The translations under genes and the position numbers were made by a program. This document shows, piece by piece, positions 31,957-40,029 of a DNA stretch of 64,000 bases. The notes beneath the pieces were generated by a model that had not been told where the DNA came from, searched no databases, and saw only the letters and a program-made list of their open reading frames with translations. Positions within the stretch are counted from its first letter, which is position 1; every line of letters begins with the position of its first letter. Origin of the DNA: a virus; IMG/VR virus record IMGVR_UViG_3300034198_029092, positions 1 through 64,000 of that record; one strand, written 5' to 3'.

Positions 31957-32351
31957 GCGTTTCCTCCGAAGATGATGGGGCTGTCCTCGTCCGCCGAAAC
32001 GATAGAACTCGTCGACCCGTCCGCAGCCTCGGCATCCGCGAGTGCTTGAACGTATTGCCGAAGGTACTTCGTGAAGTCGATGTAACGGTTGTCCGCCGTG
32101 GTCTGCACGGGGTCATCCGGCGTGCGCACACCCTTCGTCACCAACGTATAGAGGTCCTGCGCGACACGGCGCAGGATAGCGTTCTCCGCCTCTAGCATCT
32201 GCATCCCGTCGCTGAAGACCTTGGTGTTCGTGTTGAACGCGTCTTCGAGCTGCAGGAGACGCTGCTCCAGCGCGGACAGAACCACGTGAACGGGGGGCTT
32301 ACCGCCGCCGGGGTTTGCGAGCTGGTTTTGGGGCGGGGGCTTGTTGCTCAT
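31953..32351 (-). CDS. Coiled-coil protein
   Basis: 132 aa. Disordered Pro/Gln N-terminus, a heptad helix (LSALEQRLLQLEDAFNTN, AENAILRRVAQDL), and an acidic Ser/Asp-rich end. It overlaps the upstream gene by 53 bases in another frame. No family is recognised. Confidence 0.68.
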   Translation of the reverse strand: MSNKPPPQNQLANPGGGKPPVHVVLSALEQRLLQLEDAFNTNTKVFSDGMQMLEAENAILRRVAQDLYTLVTKGVRTPDDPVQTTADNRYIDFTKYLRQYVQALADAEAADGSTSSIVSADEDSPIIFGGNA

Positions 32352-32640
32352 TTTTCTTAGGCTCAGGGGCAGGCGTGTCTTGGTCAGGGAACGGAAGGTC
32401 CGACACGCGGACCATCCGGAACTCGTTCATCTTCTGGCGCTCGACGTTCTCCCAGAGCTGGAGCTTCGTCAGGATGCGCAGAAGAACGTACTGCGGGATT
32501 TCGCTCTCGAAACGCGGAACTTCCTCGCAGACCATCGTCTCCTTCGGCGGGGTGTCCGACTGAAGGAAGCGGTCGAGCAGGATACGCTGAATCGTTGCAA
32601 CAGCGGAGCGCTCGTAAGCGTGGTCTTTGTACTCGCTCAT
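32299..32640 (-). CDS. Hypothetical protein with a basic proline-rich tail
   Basis: 113 aa. Compact helical core (YERSAVATIQRILLDRF, QYVLLRILTKLQLWENV), then a Pro/Lys/Arg tail. The tail is dual-coded with the N-terminus of the next gene. The start overlaps the preceding stop (ATGA). Confidence 0.7.
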   Translation of the reverse strand: MSEYKDHAYERSAVATIQRILLDRFLQSDTPPKETMVCEEVPRFESEIPQYVLLRILTKLQLWENVERQKMNEFRMVRVSDLPFPDQDTPAPEPKKNEQQAPAPKPARKPRRR

Positions 32641-33296
32641 GCGGATAGCAGCGCGCGGAAGCGCCCCAAGAGGTCAGCGCCTGCCGACGTGTCCTTGATG
32701 ATGTGCTTCAGTGGATAGATATACACGTCGCGGCGCGTTCGTGCACTAGCCAGCGTTTCACCCATCAGTTGGCGCGCTTGTTCTTGCTCCGCGGCACGGC
32801 GGATGTCCGCACGAGGCAGCTTCACATAGATGTCGGCGTTGTGGCCCATGCGGGCAAAGTACTTGTAGACCAAGCGCGCCCAGTCATCCGTCGTGAGGCG
32901 AGCAAAGACTTCACCATGCACTTGGTCACCTTTCCAGACCGCCTTGCAGTCCGGGCAGACCAAGAAGCCGTAGCCCTGCGATGCGTCCGGAATGAGGCCG
33001 TTGCAGTCGCTCTTGCCCAGGGCACGAGCAGGGCACTCGTACATCTTCGTGTCCCCGCCGCCGTGGAGCTTGTTGCCGCTTTCCCAGAGAGAAAGCGCAC
33101 CCGCGTAAGGCACGCGACCACTACGACGGCTGGAGAACAGCAGCTCAATCTTGTACTTCGCCTTCTGCTGGTCCGCGAGGAGCTTGTCCATCGCGGCCAT
33201 GCGCTTGCGAAGAGTATCCTCTTCTTCCTCCGTGAGCTGCGGAGCCGCATCCAGCGAGTTGTCCTCGCCCCACTTCACTTCACCAATCAGGGGCAC
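32637..33296 (-). CDS. Zinc-binding phage protein
   Basis: 219 aa. An acidic N-terminus is followed by a helix. The central MYECPARALGKSDCNGLI and LVCPDCKAVWKGDQV form a four-Cys ribbon, followed by FARLTTDDWARLVYKYFARM and a basic helix. Similar proteins occur near tail genes in large phages. The role is unknown. Confidence 0.68.
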   Translation of the reverse strand: MPLIGEVKWGEDNSLDAAPQLTEEEEDTLRKRMAAMDKLLADQQKAKYKIELLFSSRRSGRVPYAGALSLWESGNKLHGGGDTKMYECPARALGKSDCNGLIPDASQGYGFLVCPDCKAVWKGDQVHGEVFARLTTDDWARLVYKYFARMGHNADIYVKLPRADIRRAAEQEQARQLMGETLASARTRRDVYIYPLKHIIKDTSAGADLLGRFRALLSA

Positions 33297-33299
33297 GTC

Positions 33300-33770
33300 T
33301 CAGCCTCCCATCGCTTTGGTTTGAAACGCCCCGGGACCAACGGGCACCGTACCGACAGGGCCAGCGCCGCGCCGACCACCTGCGGTGTTGTTCCGGTCGC
33401 CTCCGGCAGCCAAAGGAATCTCCAGCACCTCGGCCCGCGCTGACGGTGACGTCTCGATGATGTTGATGACGTCGGCGTAGTGCTGGGCGACGTTCTCACC
33501 TTGCAGCAGCACGCGCCATGCGAACACCATCTTCTGCGTCTCTTTCCGGATGAAGTACGACTTGGAGAGGTCCACCTTCCAAGGACGGTCCTCCATCGCG
33601 AGCAGCAGCCGGTACTTCACAATCTTCCAGTTGTTCCCGTTGAGCCCAAGGGCGTCTTCCGGGATACGACCGAGAATGCGCAGCTGATTCGGGGTCTCGG
33701 TGTGTGACACCACCTCAAGACCCACACGCTTACGAAGGGCAGCGAAAAGCTGATTAGCCGTTGTGGACAT
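33300..33770 (-). CDS. Hypothetical protein
   Basis: 156 aa. Folded alpha/beta core (NNWKIVKYRLLLAMEDRPW, YFIRKETQKMVFAWR) with a Gly-rich C-terminus. It overlaps the previous gene end by 17 bases. No family is recognised. Confidence 0.7.
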   Translation of the reverse strand: MSTTANQLFAALRKRVGLEVVSHTETPNQLRILGRIPEDALGLNGNNWKIVKYRLLLAMEDRPWKVDLSKSYFIRKETQKMVFAWRVLLQGENVAQHYADVINIIETSPSARAEVLEIPLAAGGDRNNTAGGRRGAGPVGTVPVGPGAFQTKAMGG

Positions 33771-34242
33771 CCGGCGACTCCGTCATCGAAGGAACACAGA
33801 CCATGAACGCCTTGTGGGTTCCGTAGTGCAGCTCGCGTACGTCATGGAAGAACACGCGCTGTGCGGTTGCGGTCACGAGGTACGTCAAGCCGTTCGTCAT
33901 CAGCTCTTTGATGCTCTCGCTCTTCCACGGCACGATGAACTCACCAATCGGCGTACGTCCGTACACCACGGGCACATCAACCGTCTCCGAGTCGGTCTCG
34001 ACATGCAGTACGCCTGACTCCGTCGTCATCGCGTACTGATGCAGAACTTCCAGGTCCGTCTCACGGATGAAGACGTACTGCTCGCTCTGCAGCGCAAGCT
34101 CGACCAAACGGGCTGCCGTTTCGAGGTCGGCCGGGGCGTCCGTCTCGGCTTCGTCCAGCACCGGGCTGAACCGGCGCATCTCACGAAGCATCTCTGGCGA
34201 AACGAGCCCAGCCTTCAAGACCGCTTCTGTTATAGGGTTCAT
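33754..34242 (-). CDS. Hypothetical protein
   Basis: 162 aa from the ATG at 34242 (ATGA overlap); the longer frame is antisense-like noise over the upstream gene. The N-terminal helix (EMLREMRRFSPVLDE) is followed by mixed strands (YVFIRETDLEVLHQYA, VYGRTPIGEFIVPW). No family is recognised. Confidence 0.68.
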   Translation of the reverse strand: MNPITEAVLKAGLVSPEMLREMRRFSPVLDEAETDAPADLETAARLVELALQSEQYVFIRETDLEVLHQYAMTTESGVLHVETDSETVDVPVVYGRTPIGEFIVPWKSESIKELMTNGLTYLVTATAQRVFFHDVRELHYGTHKAFMVCVPSMTESPDVHNG

Positions 34243-34781
34243 GGAGTCACCTGCGGGATGACGAGCTTGTAGCTTCGTTGGGTGTCGACCAAGGCGCTTG
34301 AACGGGTGTAAGCCGCGCACAGCACGACGACGTGGTCTTCCAGAAGGCGGTCGCGCAAGAACGGAACGCCGTACATCTGGTCCTGCGTTGCCGGTGTCAC
34401 TCCGGTGGACGTGGCGTACCAAGACCAGAACTGCGTATTTGCGCCCCCGACCAACGCCACCGGAAACAGATGGTCCACAGCGGCCATGTTGAAGAGCTGG
34501 CACAGCGCGACGGCGGCGTTCGGGCTTGCCCCCGACAGTTCGGCAACGCGACTGTTGCGGATGACGGCGTAGGGCAAAAGAGACTCAAAGTCCGTAGCGA
34601 CCGGACGGGACGATTCACCTTCCCGAAGAAAGTGGCGGTACTCCACGTTGCCCCGAGAGTCGATGTGGATGCTCTGCACACGGGGCAGTTTGAGAATGTC
34701 CTCAATCACCTTGAGGAATCCTCGAATCCCCGCGTTCTTCGGTACTTCTACCGACCCCGATACGTCCTCGTACTCTGCCAT
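34239..34781 (-). CDS. Hypothetical protein
   Basis: 180 aa from the ATG at 34781, which shares a base with the upstream TGA. Alpha/beta fold with FLKVIEDILKLPRVQSIHID and a hydrophobic middle (AAVALCQLFNMAAVDHLFPV). No motif points to a function. Confidence 0.7.
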   Translation of the reverse strand: MAEYEDVSGSVEVPKNAGIRGFLKVIEDILKLPRVQSIHIDSRGNVEYRHFLREGESSRPVATDFESLLPYAVIRNSRVAELSGASPNAAVALCQLFNMAAVDHLFPVALVGGANTQFWSWYATSTGVTPATQDQMYGVPFLRDRLLEDHVVVLCAAYTRSSALVDTQRSYKLVIPQVTP

Positions 34782-34966
34782 CACACTTGCTCCACGTCGT
34801 CGCCGTGCGCCGCAGCGGCACGCTGTTCGACTAGGTCTGCATCCACCAGTCGTTGAAGGAAATGAGTCACCAACGCGGACAACGTCGTCTGCCGCCGCTG
34901 CGCAACTTCCGTAGCTTGTTTTTTCAGCAACGGCGCGACGCGCAGCTGCAGCCGGTCATCCTTCAT
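34781..34966 (-). CDS. Ribbon-helix-helix-like small DNA-binding protein
   Basis: 61 aa. The strand DRLQLRVAPLLKKQA followed by two helices (EVAQRRQTTLSALVTHFLQ) fits an Arc/CopG-type dimer. Likely a repressor or DNA-binding factor; targets unknown. It sits between tail-region genes with overlaps on both sides. Confidence 0.6.
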   Translation of the reverse strand: MKDDRLQLRVAPLLKKQATEVAQRRQTTLSALVTHFLQRLVDADLVEQRAAAAHGDDVEQV

Positions 34967-35220
34967 TTGGGTCCGTGAACGAACTTCAACGCATCGAGGT
35001 AGTCGCGCAGCCCCTCGACAGGAAACCTCTGCGCAAGGAAGTCGAGCACCTGGTCGTGCGCGAAATCAAGGACCTGCTCCGTCAGCTCGACACCCACGAG
35101 TTTCTCTTTCAAGTGCGCCTGCAACTCAGTCGCCATGGCGCTGTTCATTCCGATGAACGTCGGCAGCCACATGAAGTTGAGTTCCAAGACACCCGGGCGT
35201 GTCGCGACGACGGCTCTCAT
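34963..35220 (-). CDS. Hypothetical protein
   Basis: 85 aa. N-terminal hydrophobic strand (LELNFMWLPTFIGM), then helices with VELTEQVLDFAHDQVLDF and EGLRDYLDALKFV. This layout recurs in large tailed phages; function unknown. Confidence 0.68.
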   Translation of the reverse strand: MRAVVATRPGVLELNFMWLPTFIGMNSAMATELQAHLKEKLVGVELTEQVLDFAHDQVLDFLAQRFPVEGLRDYLDALKFVHGPK

Positions 35221-35549
35221 GTACCCGGCTCCACGACATAAAGAATGTCGTTTGCGCGGATGAGGCCCGTATCTTCCTCGACTTGCTGAAGAATACGAAC
35301 CAGCTCCTTACCCTGCTGGTGCTCCAGGTTTTCGCGGAAGAACGCCACGCGGTCGCCCGGAACAACGCCCGTGGGCTGAATCGCGCCACTCTTTCCTACC
35401 GGGCGCCCAGGACCCGTCTTGAGCACCGTGCCGTAACGCACGCGCTCCTGCCCGCTGGTTGTCGCCGGAAGGAAGATGCCGCCCGAAGAGCTTTCAGGCA
35501 GCGGCTCCAGCTTCACCAGAATCCAGTCGAGGAGAGGACGAAACGACAT
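35217..35549 (-). CDS. GroES-like co-chaperonin
   Basis: 110 aa from the ATG at 35549. RPLLDWILVKLEPLPES, GGIFLP, VRYGTVLKTGPGRP, GDRVAFFREN and IRANDILYVVE follow the GroES/Cpn10 order (start strand, mobile loop region, core strands, terminal strand). Length is normal for the family. It probably pairs with host GroEL to fold the capsid or other virion proteins, as gp31 does in T4. No GroEL gene is in the window. Confidence 0.85.
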   Translation of the reverse strand: MSFRPLLDWILVKLEPLPESSSGGIFLPATTSGQERVRYGTVLKTGPGRPVGKSGAIQPTGVVPGDRVAFFRENLEHQQGKELVRILQQVEEDTGLIRANDILYVVEPGT

Positions 35550-35550
35550 C

Positions 35551-35895
35551 TCACTCCTCGCCGCCCAGGACGTCCACCGCGTCTTCCTTCGGAAGCGTTG
35601 CGGTCGTCGTCTCCCCCAAGAAGCGGTCCTCCAGCGTCTTGGCGAGCTTCGAGTCCGTCGCAAGCGGGCGAAGAGTCGCCGCATAGTTCTCGCCGTTCGG
35701 AGCGATGTGCCAGACACCGCCGATACGGTGCATGAGCGTCGTGCGCACGCGCCCGTCCGAATCGGCGTAACGAACCGCGTACGTCTTCGCTTCGACGAAG
35801 TTCACGACCGTGCCGGGCTGCGCATCCGCCACCGACCGCTGTCCCTCCGGAATTCCAACACTCGTGGGGCGACCGCCCGTTACCGTTCCGAACAT
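35551..35895 (-). CDS. Hypothetical protein
   Basis: 114 aa. Beta-rich core (VVNFVEAKTYAVRYADS, VWHIAPNGENYAATL) with an acidic C-terminus. It precedes the GroES gene by one base. No family is recognised. Confidence 0.66.
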   Translation of the reverse strand: MFGTVTGGRPTSVGIPEGQRSVADAQPGTVVNFVEAKTYAVRYADSDGRVRTTLMHRIGGVWHIAPNGENYAATLRPLATDSKLAKTLEDRFLGETTTATLPKEDAVDVLGGEE

Positions 35896-36596
35896 ACGAC
35901 GTTCTCCTTCTCGGCCTTGTAGGCGCTGTACTTCTGTTCAAGCATTCCGCGGCTTACCCACGGACGACCTTCATTCCACGCACGCGGGAAGTAGAACGCA
36001 GGCAGCGTTCCTTCCAAGAGGTGGTCCACCCGGACGTAGCCCCACTGACGAAGGCACGTGACGGCGAAACGCTCTTTGCACTTCTTCGGGCAGACAAAGA
36101 CCGTGCGGAAAACAGCACCCTCACGGTCAACGCTGTCGAGTAGCCCAGGAGAGGTGTACATCCCCCAGAACCCACATCCCGGGCATTCCAGCTCGTGACC
36201 CCGCACGCGAAAGTAAACAACGTCCCCAAACGAGTCCGCGAGGGCATCGTGCCCAGCGGGAATGGGTCGGGGCGGTTCAGTCGCCTCTGCCGCACGCTGC
36301 GCGGTCAGTGAGGGGCTCTGCGATGAAAACTCCATCGACTCGATTGCCGCTTCCGGATTCGTGCGGAGCAGCTGCACCAGAGCAGCGTCGAGCTTGTAGG
36401 GAAGAAGCCCGGGGCGGTCTGTACGCTGCAGGATGACTTCCGTCTCGTCAGAGCCTGGCTCCAACACGCGCGCGAGCATCTGCATCATCTCGCGAAACTC
36501 GACGGCTACGAACTCCTGCTGCGTGCCTTCTTGTTGAATCGACCCTGTGGACGTGAACGCGCCTGGGTCACGTCGGTACTCCAATCGCACCTGCAT
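35880..36596 (-). CDS. Zinc-binding hypothetical protein
   Basis: 238 aa. Two Cys pairs (ELECPGCGFWG, CPKKC) flank a beta-rich region in the second half. The N-terminal half is alpha/beta (FVAVEFREMMQMLARVLEPG). The start ATG shares a base with the upstream TGA. Role unknown. Confidence 0.68.
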   Translation of the reverse strand: MQVRLEYRRDPGAFTSTGSIQQEGTQQEFVAVEFREMMQMLARVLEPGSDETEVILQRTDRPGLLPYKLDAALVQLLRTNPEAAIESMEFSSQSPSLTAQRAAEATEPPRPIPAGHDALADSFGDVVYFRVRGHELECPGCGFWGMYTSPGLLDSVDREGAVFRTVFVCPKKCKERFAVTCLRQWGYVRVDHLLEGTLPAFYFPRAWNEGRPWVSRGMLEQKYSAYKAEKENVVCSER

Positions 36597-37090
36597 CACG
36601 TAACCTCCGCCAGCACTCGACGTGCGTACGAGCTGGGGCGGGACACGCGGTACACCACAGCACCATCGGAGCTTGCGCCGAAGTACACGCGCGACCCGTC
36701 CCAGAGTTCCAGTGCGTCGACAAGCACACGCTTGGCGCCTGCAACCGTCTTCCCAATGACCGAACGAACCGGCTGCTCCCGCAAAAGCGACTGCACCGCT
36801 TCGAGGTCACACTGCTGCTCGGCCGGAAAGCCGAGGCCGTTGAACGCCGCAAAAGCCTCCTGCGGAGTCAGGTCGTGCAGCTCCAGCACCTGAAGCGCCT
36901 GCGCGTCCGCCTGGTTTTCCAAAAGTCCCGTGCAGCGTTTGCTGCAAATGGGACACGGAAACTGGTCGGGCCAGAATTCGCTCGTAGTTCCGACGAGTTG
37001 GTCGACCTCCATCACGCTCTCGGTATCCGAAACGCGCTGAGGCATCACGCGCACGACCAGCCCGCAGGGGAGGCAAGGGACCACAATCAT
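36596..37090 (-). CDS. Zinc-binding hypothetical protein
   Basis: 164 aa. PCLPCG at the N-terminus and CPICSKRC at about residues 46-53 form a probable zinc site, followed by helical segments. No family is recognised. Its stop overlaps the following start. Confidence 0.68.
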   Translation of the reverse strand: MIVVPCLPCGLVVRVMPQRVSDTESVMEVDQLVGTTSEFWPDQFPCPICSKRCTGLLENQADAQALQVLELHDLTPQEAFAAFNGLGFPAEQQCDLEAVQSLLREQPVRSVIGKTVAGAKRVLVDALELWDGSRVYFGASSDGAVVYRVSRPSSYARRVLAEVT

Positions 37091-37593
37091 ACGGACCCGA
37101 CTCCGTCTTCATCGGGGTCACGGCTGCCCGTGATGTCGGCCGTGTTGATGCCCGCGTTCGGCACCAGCGGGTAGCCGTACTCGTCCTTCGGAACCGACCG
37201 AGAGCCGACCACCATCTTGCCGTTCGGAAGCCGCTGAACCACCGACCCCTTGAGTGCCGGCGGCGTCGGAACCGGAGCGGGAGCGGGTGCCTCCGCAACC
37301 GGCATCGACGGCTCCGGTTCGTGTCCGCCAAAGACGTGCACGACGTCTCCCGTCTCCTCGGGCGCGGAGTAGGCGACAGGTGCAACCGGACGAGGGGCGG
37401 GAGCCGGTGGCTGAATCGCGGCCTGCGGCGGGCCGTTCTCGCCGACATGAGCTTCCATGATTTCCGTCACGGCGCTGTCGTCCACGGCGGCACGAACCAC
37501 CGCTCCGCTCGGCAGCCGCAGAATGAGGTACGTCAGTGTTGTGTTCTGCTCCAGGTCCATCTCCTGGGCGATTCCCGAGATTACGCAGAGCAT
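37087..37593 (-). CDS. Hypothetical protein with a Pro/Ala linker
   Basis: 168 aa from the ATG at 37593. The N-terminal compact domain (LTYLILRLPSGAVVRAAVDD) is followed by a Pro/Ala-rich linker and a short C-terminal motif (KMVVGSRSVPKDEYGYPLVP). Similar linkers occur in phage virion proteins. No family is assigned. Confidence 0.65.
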   Translation of the reverse strand: MLCVISGIAQEMDLEQNTTLTYLILRLPSGAVVRAAVDDSAVTEIMEAHVGENGPPQAAIQPPAPAPRPVAPVAYSAPEETGDVVHVFGGHEPEPSMPVAEAPAPAPVPTPPALKGSVVQRLPNGKMVVGSRSVPKDEYGYPLVPNAGINTADITGSRDPDEDGVGSV

Positions 37594-37898
37594 CACTTCA
37601 CCACCGGAGGCGGCGGGAACCCCGCACGCACCCGGTCCGCAGCCGCGTTCTTCGCCTGCTTAGTCAGCTCGGAGCCAACCGAAGCGAGCACCACCAAGTG
37701 CTTGCCCGCCCGATGCGCGTTGACGAGCAGCATGCAGTTCGCCCACTGCTGGTCTTGGTAGTCAGGACCATCTGGGCGGGTGATGTACGCCATGCAATCC
37801 GCCGCGCAGGGGCGGTCATTGCTCAGAAAGCAGATGAGGCCTTCCGGCTCTTTGAGCGTGGGGTGGTGCGGCGCCGGGTCAGTCACGGGGCGGTGCAT
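37593..37898 (-). CDS. Cysteine-containing hypothetical protein
   Basis: 101 aa with CFLSNDRPCAADCM, a possible metal site, then an Ala-rich helix. The N-terminus overlaps the upstream gene by 20 bases. No family is recognised. Confidence 0.65.
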   Translation of the reverse strand: MHRPVTDPAPHHPTLKEPEGLICFLSNDRPCAADCMAYITRPDGPDYQDQQWANCMLLVNAHRAGKHLVVLASVGSELTKQAKNAAADRVRAGFPPPPVVK

Positions 37899-38298
37899 GC
37901 TGTTCTTTCTCCAACTCGGCGCGGGTGGTCACAATGCTGGCAGCGAGTGCCTTGGCGATGGTGGCGATGTAACGAGCCAGAATCTGCTGTGTCTTCTTGG
38001 CGTTCTTCGGGGTGGGCGCTTCGAGAAAGCCCCACTTGATGAGCATGCGCCCGACATCCTGTGCGAACTGCTGGGAGAGCAGGCGTCGAATGTCGGAGAA
38101 GAACTGCTGAAACACAGCGTCCGGAGAACCCAAGTCGTGCGCGAAGGGCAGCGCAGCAAGCTCTTCTTTTTTGCCCTGCCAAGAGCACACGTTGCACTTG
38201 GCAGCGCCGCCTGCGAGAGCCGAAACCGACACATCGGCCGCCCCGCATTGCGCGCAGAACCACGCCACGTCGGTTGTCTGTGCGTTCGTCGGTGTCAT
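37879..38298 (-). CDS. Zinc-ribbon hypothetical protein
   Basis: 139 aa from the ATG at 38298 (ATGA overlap with the chaperone extension). FCAQCGAADVSV and CNVCSWQG form a ribbon at the N-terminus; a helical region follows (FQQFFSDIRRLLSQQF). No named family. Confidence 0.68.
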   Translation of the reverse strand: MTPTNAQTTDVAWFCAQCGAADVSVSALAGGAAKCNVCSWQGKKEELAALPFAHDLGSPDAVFQQFFSDIRRLLSQQFAQDVGRMLIKWGFLEAPTPKNAKKTQQILARYIATIAKALAASIVTTRAELEKEQHAPPRD

Positions 38299-38747
38299 AC
38301 AGGAATGCTCTTCCCCAGTTTGGCGTAGAGGGCGTTCATCGCCTCGCGAGACCGTCCGGTTTCCGGCTTCTCGTTTTCCTTTTCGACAATCTTCGTCTTC
38401 ATGCGGCTGCGCATCTGGGACTCCTGCCAAAGCGGCTTGATTCCAAGAGCGCCCTTCTCGACTTCGTGCATGAGGATTTTGATGTGGTCCTCTTTGTCGC
38501 GACTCTTCTGTGTCTCGACCCAGGGAAACGCGATCTTCATGTAGTCGTCGAAGACTTCTTTCGCCTTGTCCTTCGCGATGATTGCCTGCGCGAGCGCTCG
38601 TAGCCGGGCGTGCTCAACTTGTTCTTTCTTGAGCACGTACAGCATGAGGATAGACTCCCGAAGAGACCCCTTTTGGGGCGGCTCACGCAGGGACTCGAAC
38701 AACAAAGTTGCACGAGCCCAGCCCTCGGGTGTCTCTAGCCATTTCCC
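38295..38747 (-). CDS. Tail assembly chaperone C-terminal extension (-1 frame)
   Basis: The frame has no ATG or GTG at its conserved-looking beginning (KWLETPEGWARATLLFES, then SLRESILMLYVLKKEQVEHA). It is entered by a -1 slip at GGGAAAT, four residues before the upstream gene stops. About 150 residues would be added. The arrangement matches the G/GT pair of lambda and equivalents in other phages, which chaperone the tape measure. A TTG at 38705 is the only alternative initiator. Confidence 0.68.
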   Translation of the reverse strand, partial: GKWLETPEGWARATLLFESLREPPQKGSLRESILMLYVLKKEQVEHARLRALAQAIIAKDKAKEVFDDYMKIAFPWVETQKSRDKEDHIKILMHEVEKGALGIKPLWQESQMRSRMKTKIVEKENEKPETGRSREAMNALYAKLGKSIPV

Positions 38748-39928
38748 AGTTTTTCGGCCACGAAGAGCTTGCGGACTCGAATGTCGAACCAGAAGTAGTT
38801 CACACCAAGAGACGCGAGCATGTGGAAGGGATAGCGCGTGACGAAGTCGAACTTCCGCCAGAACAGGTCTTCGTCAAAACGACCATCCTTGTCCTGGTGA
38901 CTCGGGATGACGTTGTTGTTGATGGAGCGAAGACCAATCGTCACGGCCATGAGCGAGAACTTGTCGAGAAGGTAGCGGTCGCTCACCTCGACACCCTTTG
39001 ACTCCGCCATGACGAGGCGCTTGATGGCGAGGTCCTCGCCACCGGTCATTGACTGGAACTCGGGCTCGAACTTTCCAGGAATGACGGGAACCCGCTGCGT
39101 CACGAATCCCCGCATGATGAGGTCGGTGATGTCGAGCGGCACACAGCGCTTCTCGATGATTTCGCGCTGTTCCTCGTTGTTGATGATGTCCTTCATCATC
39201 ATCTCGCGGAACGTATTGAAGTCGAAATCGTCGAGCTTCTTAACGGCCTCGGTCGCGTTCTTCTGCGCCGTAGCAGTATCGGCTTGAGGTCCGTTCTCTG
39301 GCGAGTTGCCGAGACGTCCCGCCGAACCAGCAACACCCTGAGCGGCTTCGCGTTCGATGCGCGCGTCTTCGCTCTCCGCTTGCTGCCGCTGCTGCTGGGC
39401 TTCCTGCACCGCCTTGAGGCCTTCCAGCGTCTTCTGGCTCAACCCCTTGTTCGCCTGCCCGAGCTGTTGAGGCGAGATGCGGTTGCCGTTACGGATGACA
39501 CCGTACTTGTACGCCAGCATCGGCTGCGCCGTGGCGTACATCGAGCCCTGACCCTCTCGAAAGTCGGGGTCGCTACGGGCCTCATTCGGCAGAATGTCGA
39601 TGGGCAGCAGGTTGGTGGGCGGACGACTCATCGCAGGGTTCTGGCTCGGGGCTTCTTGAAACACGGCTCCTGTGGGTCCGGTGAAGATGTTCGACGGTGT
39701 CATGGCCACGCGCTGCATCTCCGCCTGGTCGGCCATCGTCAGGTTTTCCCCTGCCGGCAAATCCAAGCGGGGAATCGACGGCGTGGGGCCGCCTGCCACC
39801 GGCTGCGTGTACTTGGGTGGACCGCTCTTACGCTCAGCAAAGCCCGCCGCGTACTTGAGTGCCTGCGGGTCGGTAATCCCCGGGGCCACCACTGGCCCTC
39901 CAAACTGCATCGGGTCGTCTCGCTTCAA
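38735..39928 (-). CDS. Tail assembly chaperone-like protein, zero-frame product
   Basis: 397 aa from TTG with AAGGA 7 bases upstream (the first ATG is six codons in). The N-terminal 200 residues are Pro/Gln-rich and look disordered. The C-terminal 180 residues are folded (FREMMMKDIINNEEQREII, LDITDLIMRGFVTQRVPV, VSDRYLLDKFSLMAVTIGL). It ends in the slippery site. The location between tube and tape-measure genes supports the assembly-chaperone call; the length is larger than classic gpG. Confidence 0.6.
   Translation of the reverse strand: MKRDDPMQFGGPVVAPGITDPQALKYAAGFAERKSGPPKYTQPVAGGPTPSIPRLDLPAGENLTMADQAEMQRVAMTPSNIFTGPTGAVFQEAPSQNPAMSRPPTNLLPIDILPNEARSDPDFREGQGSMYATAQPMLAYKYGVIRNGNRISPQQLGQANKGLSQKTLEGLKAVQEAQQQRQQAESEDARIEREAAQGVAGSAGRLGNSPENGPQADTATAQKNATEAVKKLDDFDFNTFREMMMKDIINNEEQREIIEKRCVPLDITDLIMRGFVTQRVPVIPGKFEPEFQSMTGGEDLAIKRLVMAESKGVEVSDRYLLDKFSLMAVTIGLRSINNNVIPSHQDKDGRFDEDLFWRKFDFVTRYPFHMLASLGVNYFWFDIRVRKLFVAEKLGNG
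38741..38747 (-). promoter_or_regulatory. Slippery heptamer GGGAAAT for -1 frameshifting
   Basis: In the zero frame the codons are CTG GGA AAT GGC TAG, so G GGA AAT is in the exact X XXY YYZ phase. After a -1 slip reading continues GGG AAA TGG CTA into the 38295 frame. Lambda uses GGGAAAG at the same kind of site. A CGAG..CTCG pairing lies downstream. Confidence 0.68.
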
Positions 39929-39952
39929 GCCGTCATCCTTCCTTCCACCCGT

Positions 39953-39981
39953 TCTGTACTCACGACGTACTCCTCATGTCA
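39953..39981 (-). promoter_or_regulatory. Sigma-70-like promoter for the chaperone gene
   Basis: TTGACA (39981-39976), a 17-base spacer, TACAGA (39958-39953), on the minus strand, immediately downstream of a terminator and ahead of the TTG start at 39928. It resembles host-type rather than the conserved phage promoter. Confidence 0.55.
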
Positions 39982-39983
39982 AT

Positions 39984-40023
39984 GAGGAGCTAGAAAAAAG
40001 GCGCCGGTCAATCGACCGACGCC
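39984..40023 (-). terminator. Terminator with CTAGCTCC suffix (minus strand)
   Basis: AGGCGTCGGTC-GATT-GACCGGCGCCT (11-bp stem with one G-U pair) followed by TTTTTCTAGCTCC. The suffix resembles that of plus-strand terminators, showing it is not limited to cassettes. It ends transcription of the 40-46 kb genes before the chaperone promoter. Confidence 0.85.
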
Positions 40024-40029
40024 TCGTAC

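Noticed and set aside
38680-38710. tRNA-like GTTCGAGTCCC on the minus strand
   Set aside because: The flanks do not form a T-arm or acceptor stem, and the bases encode LLFESLRE of the chaperone extension.
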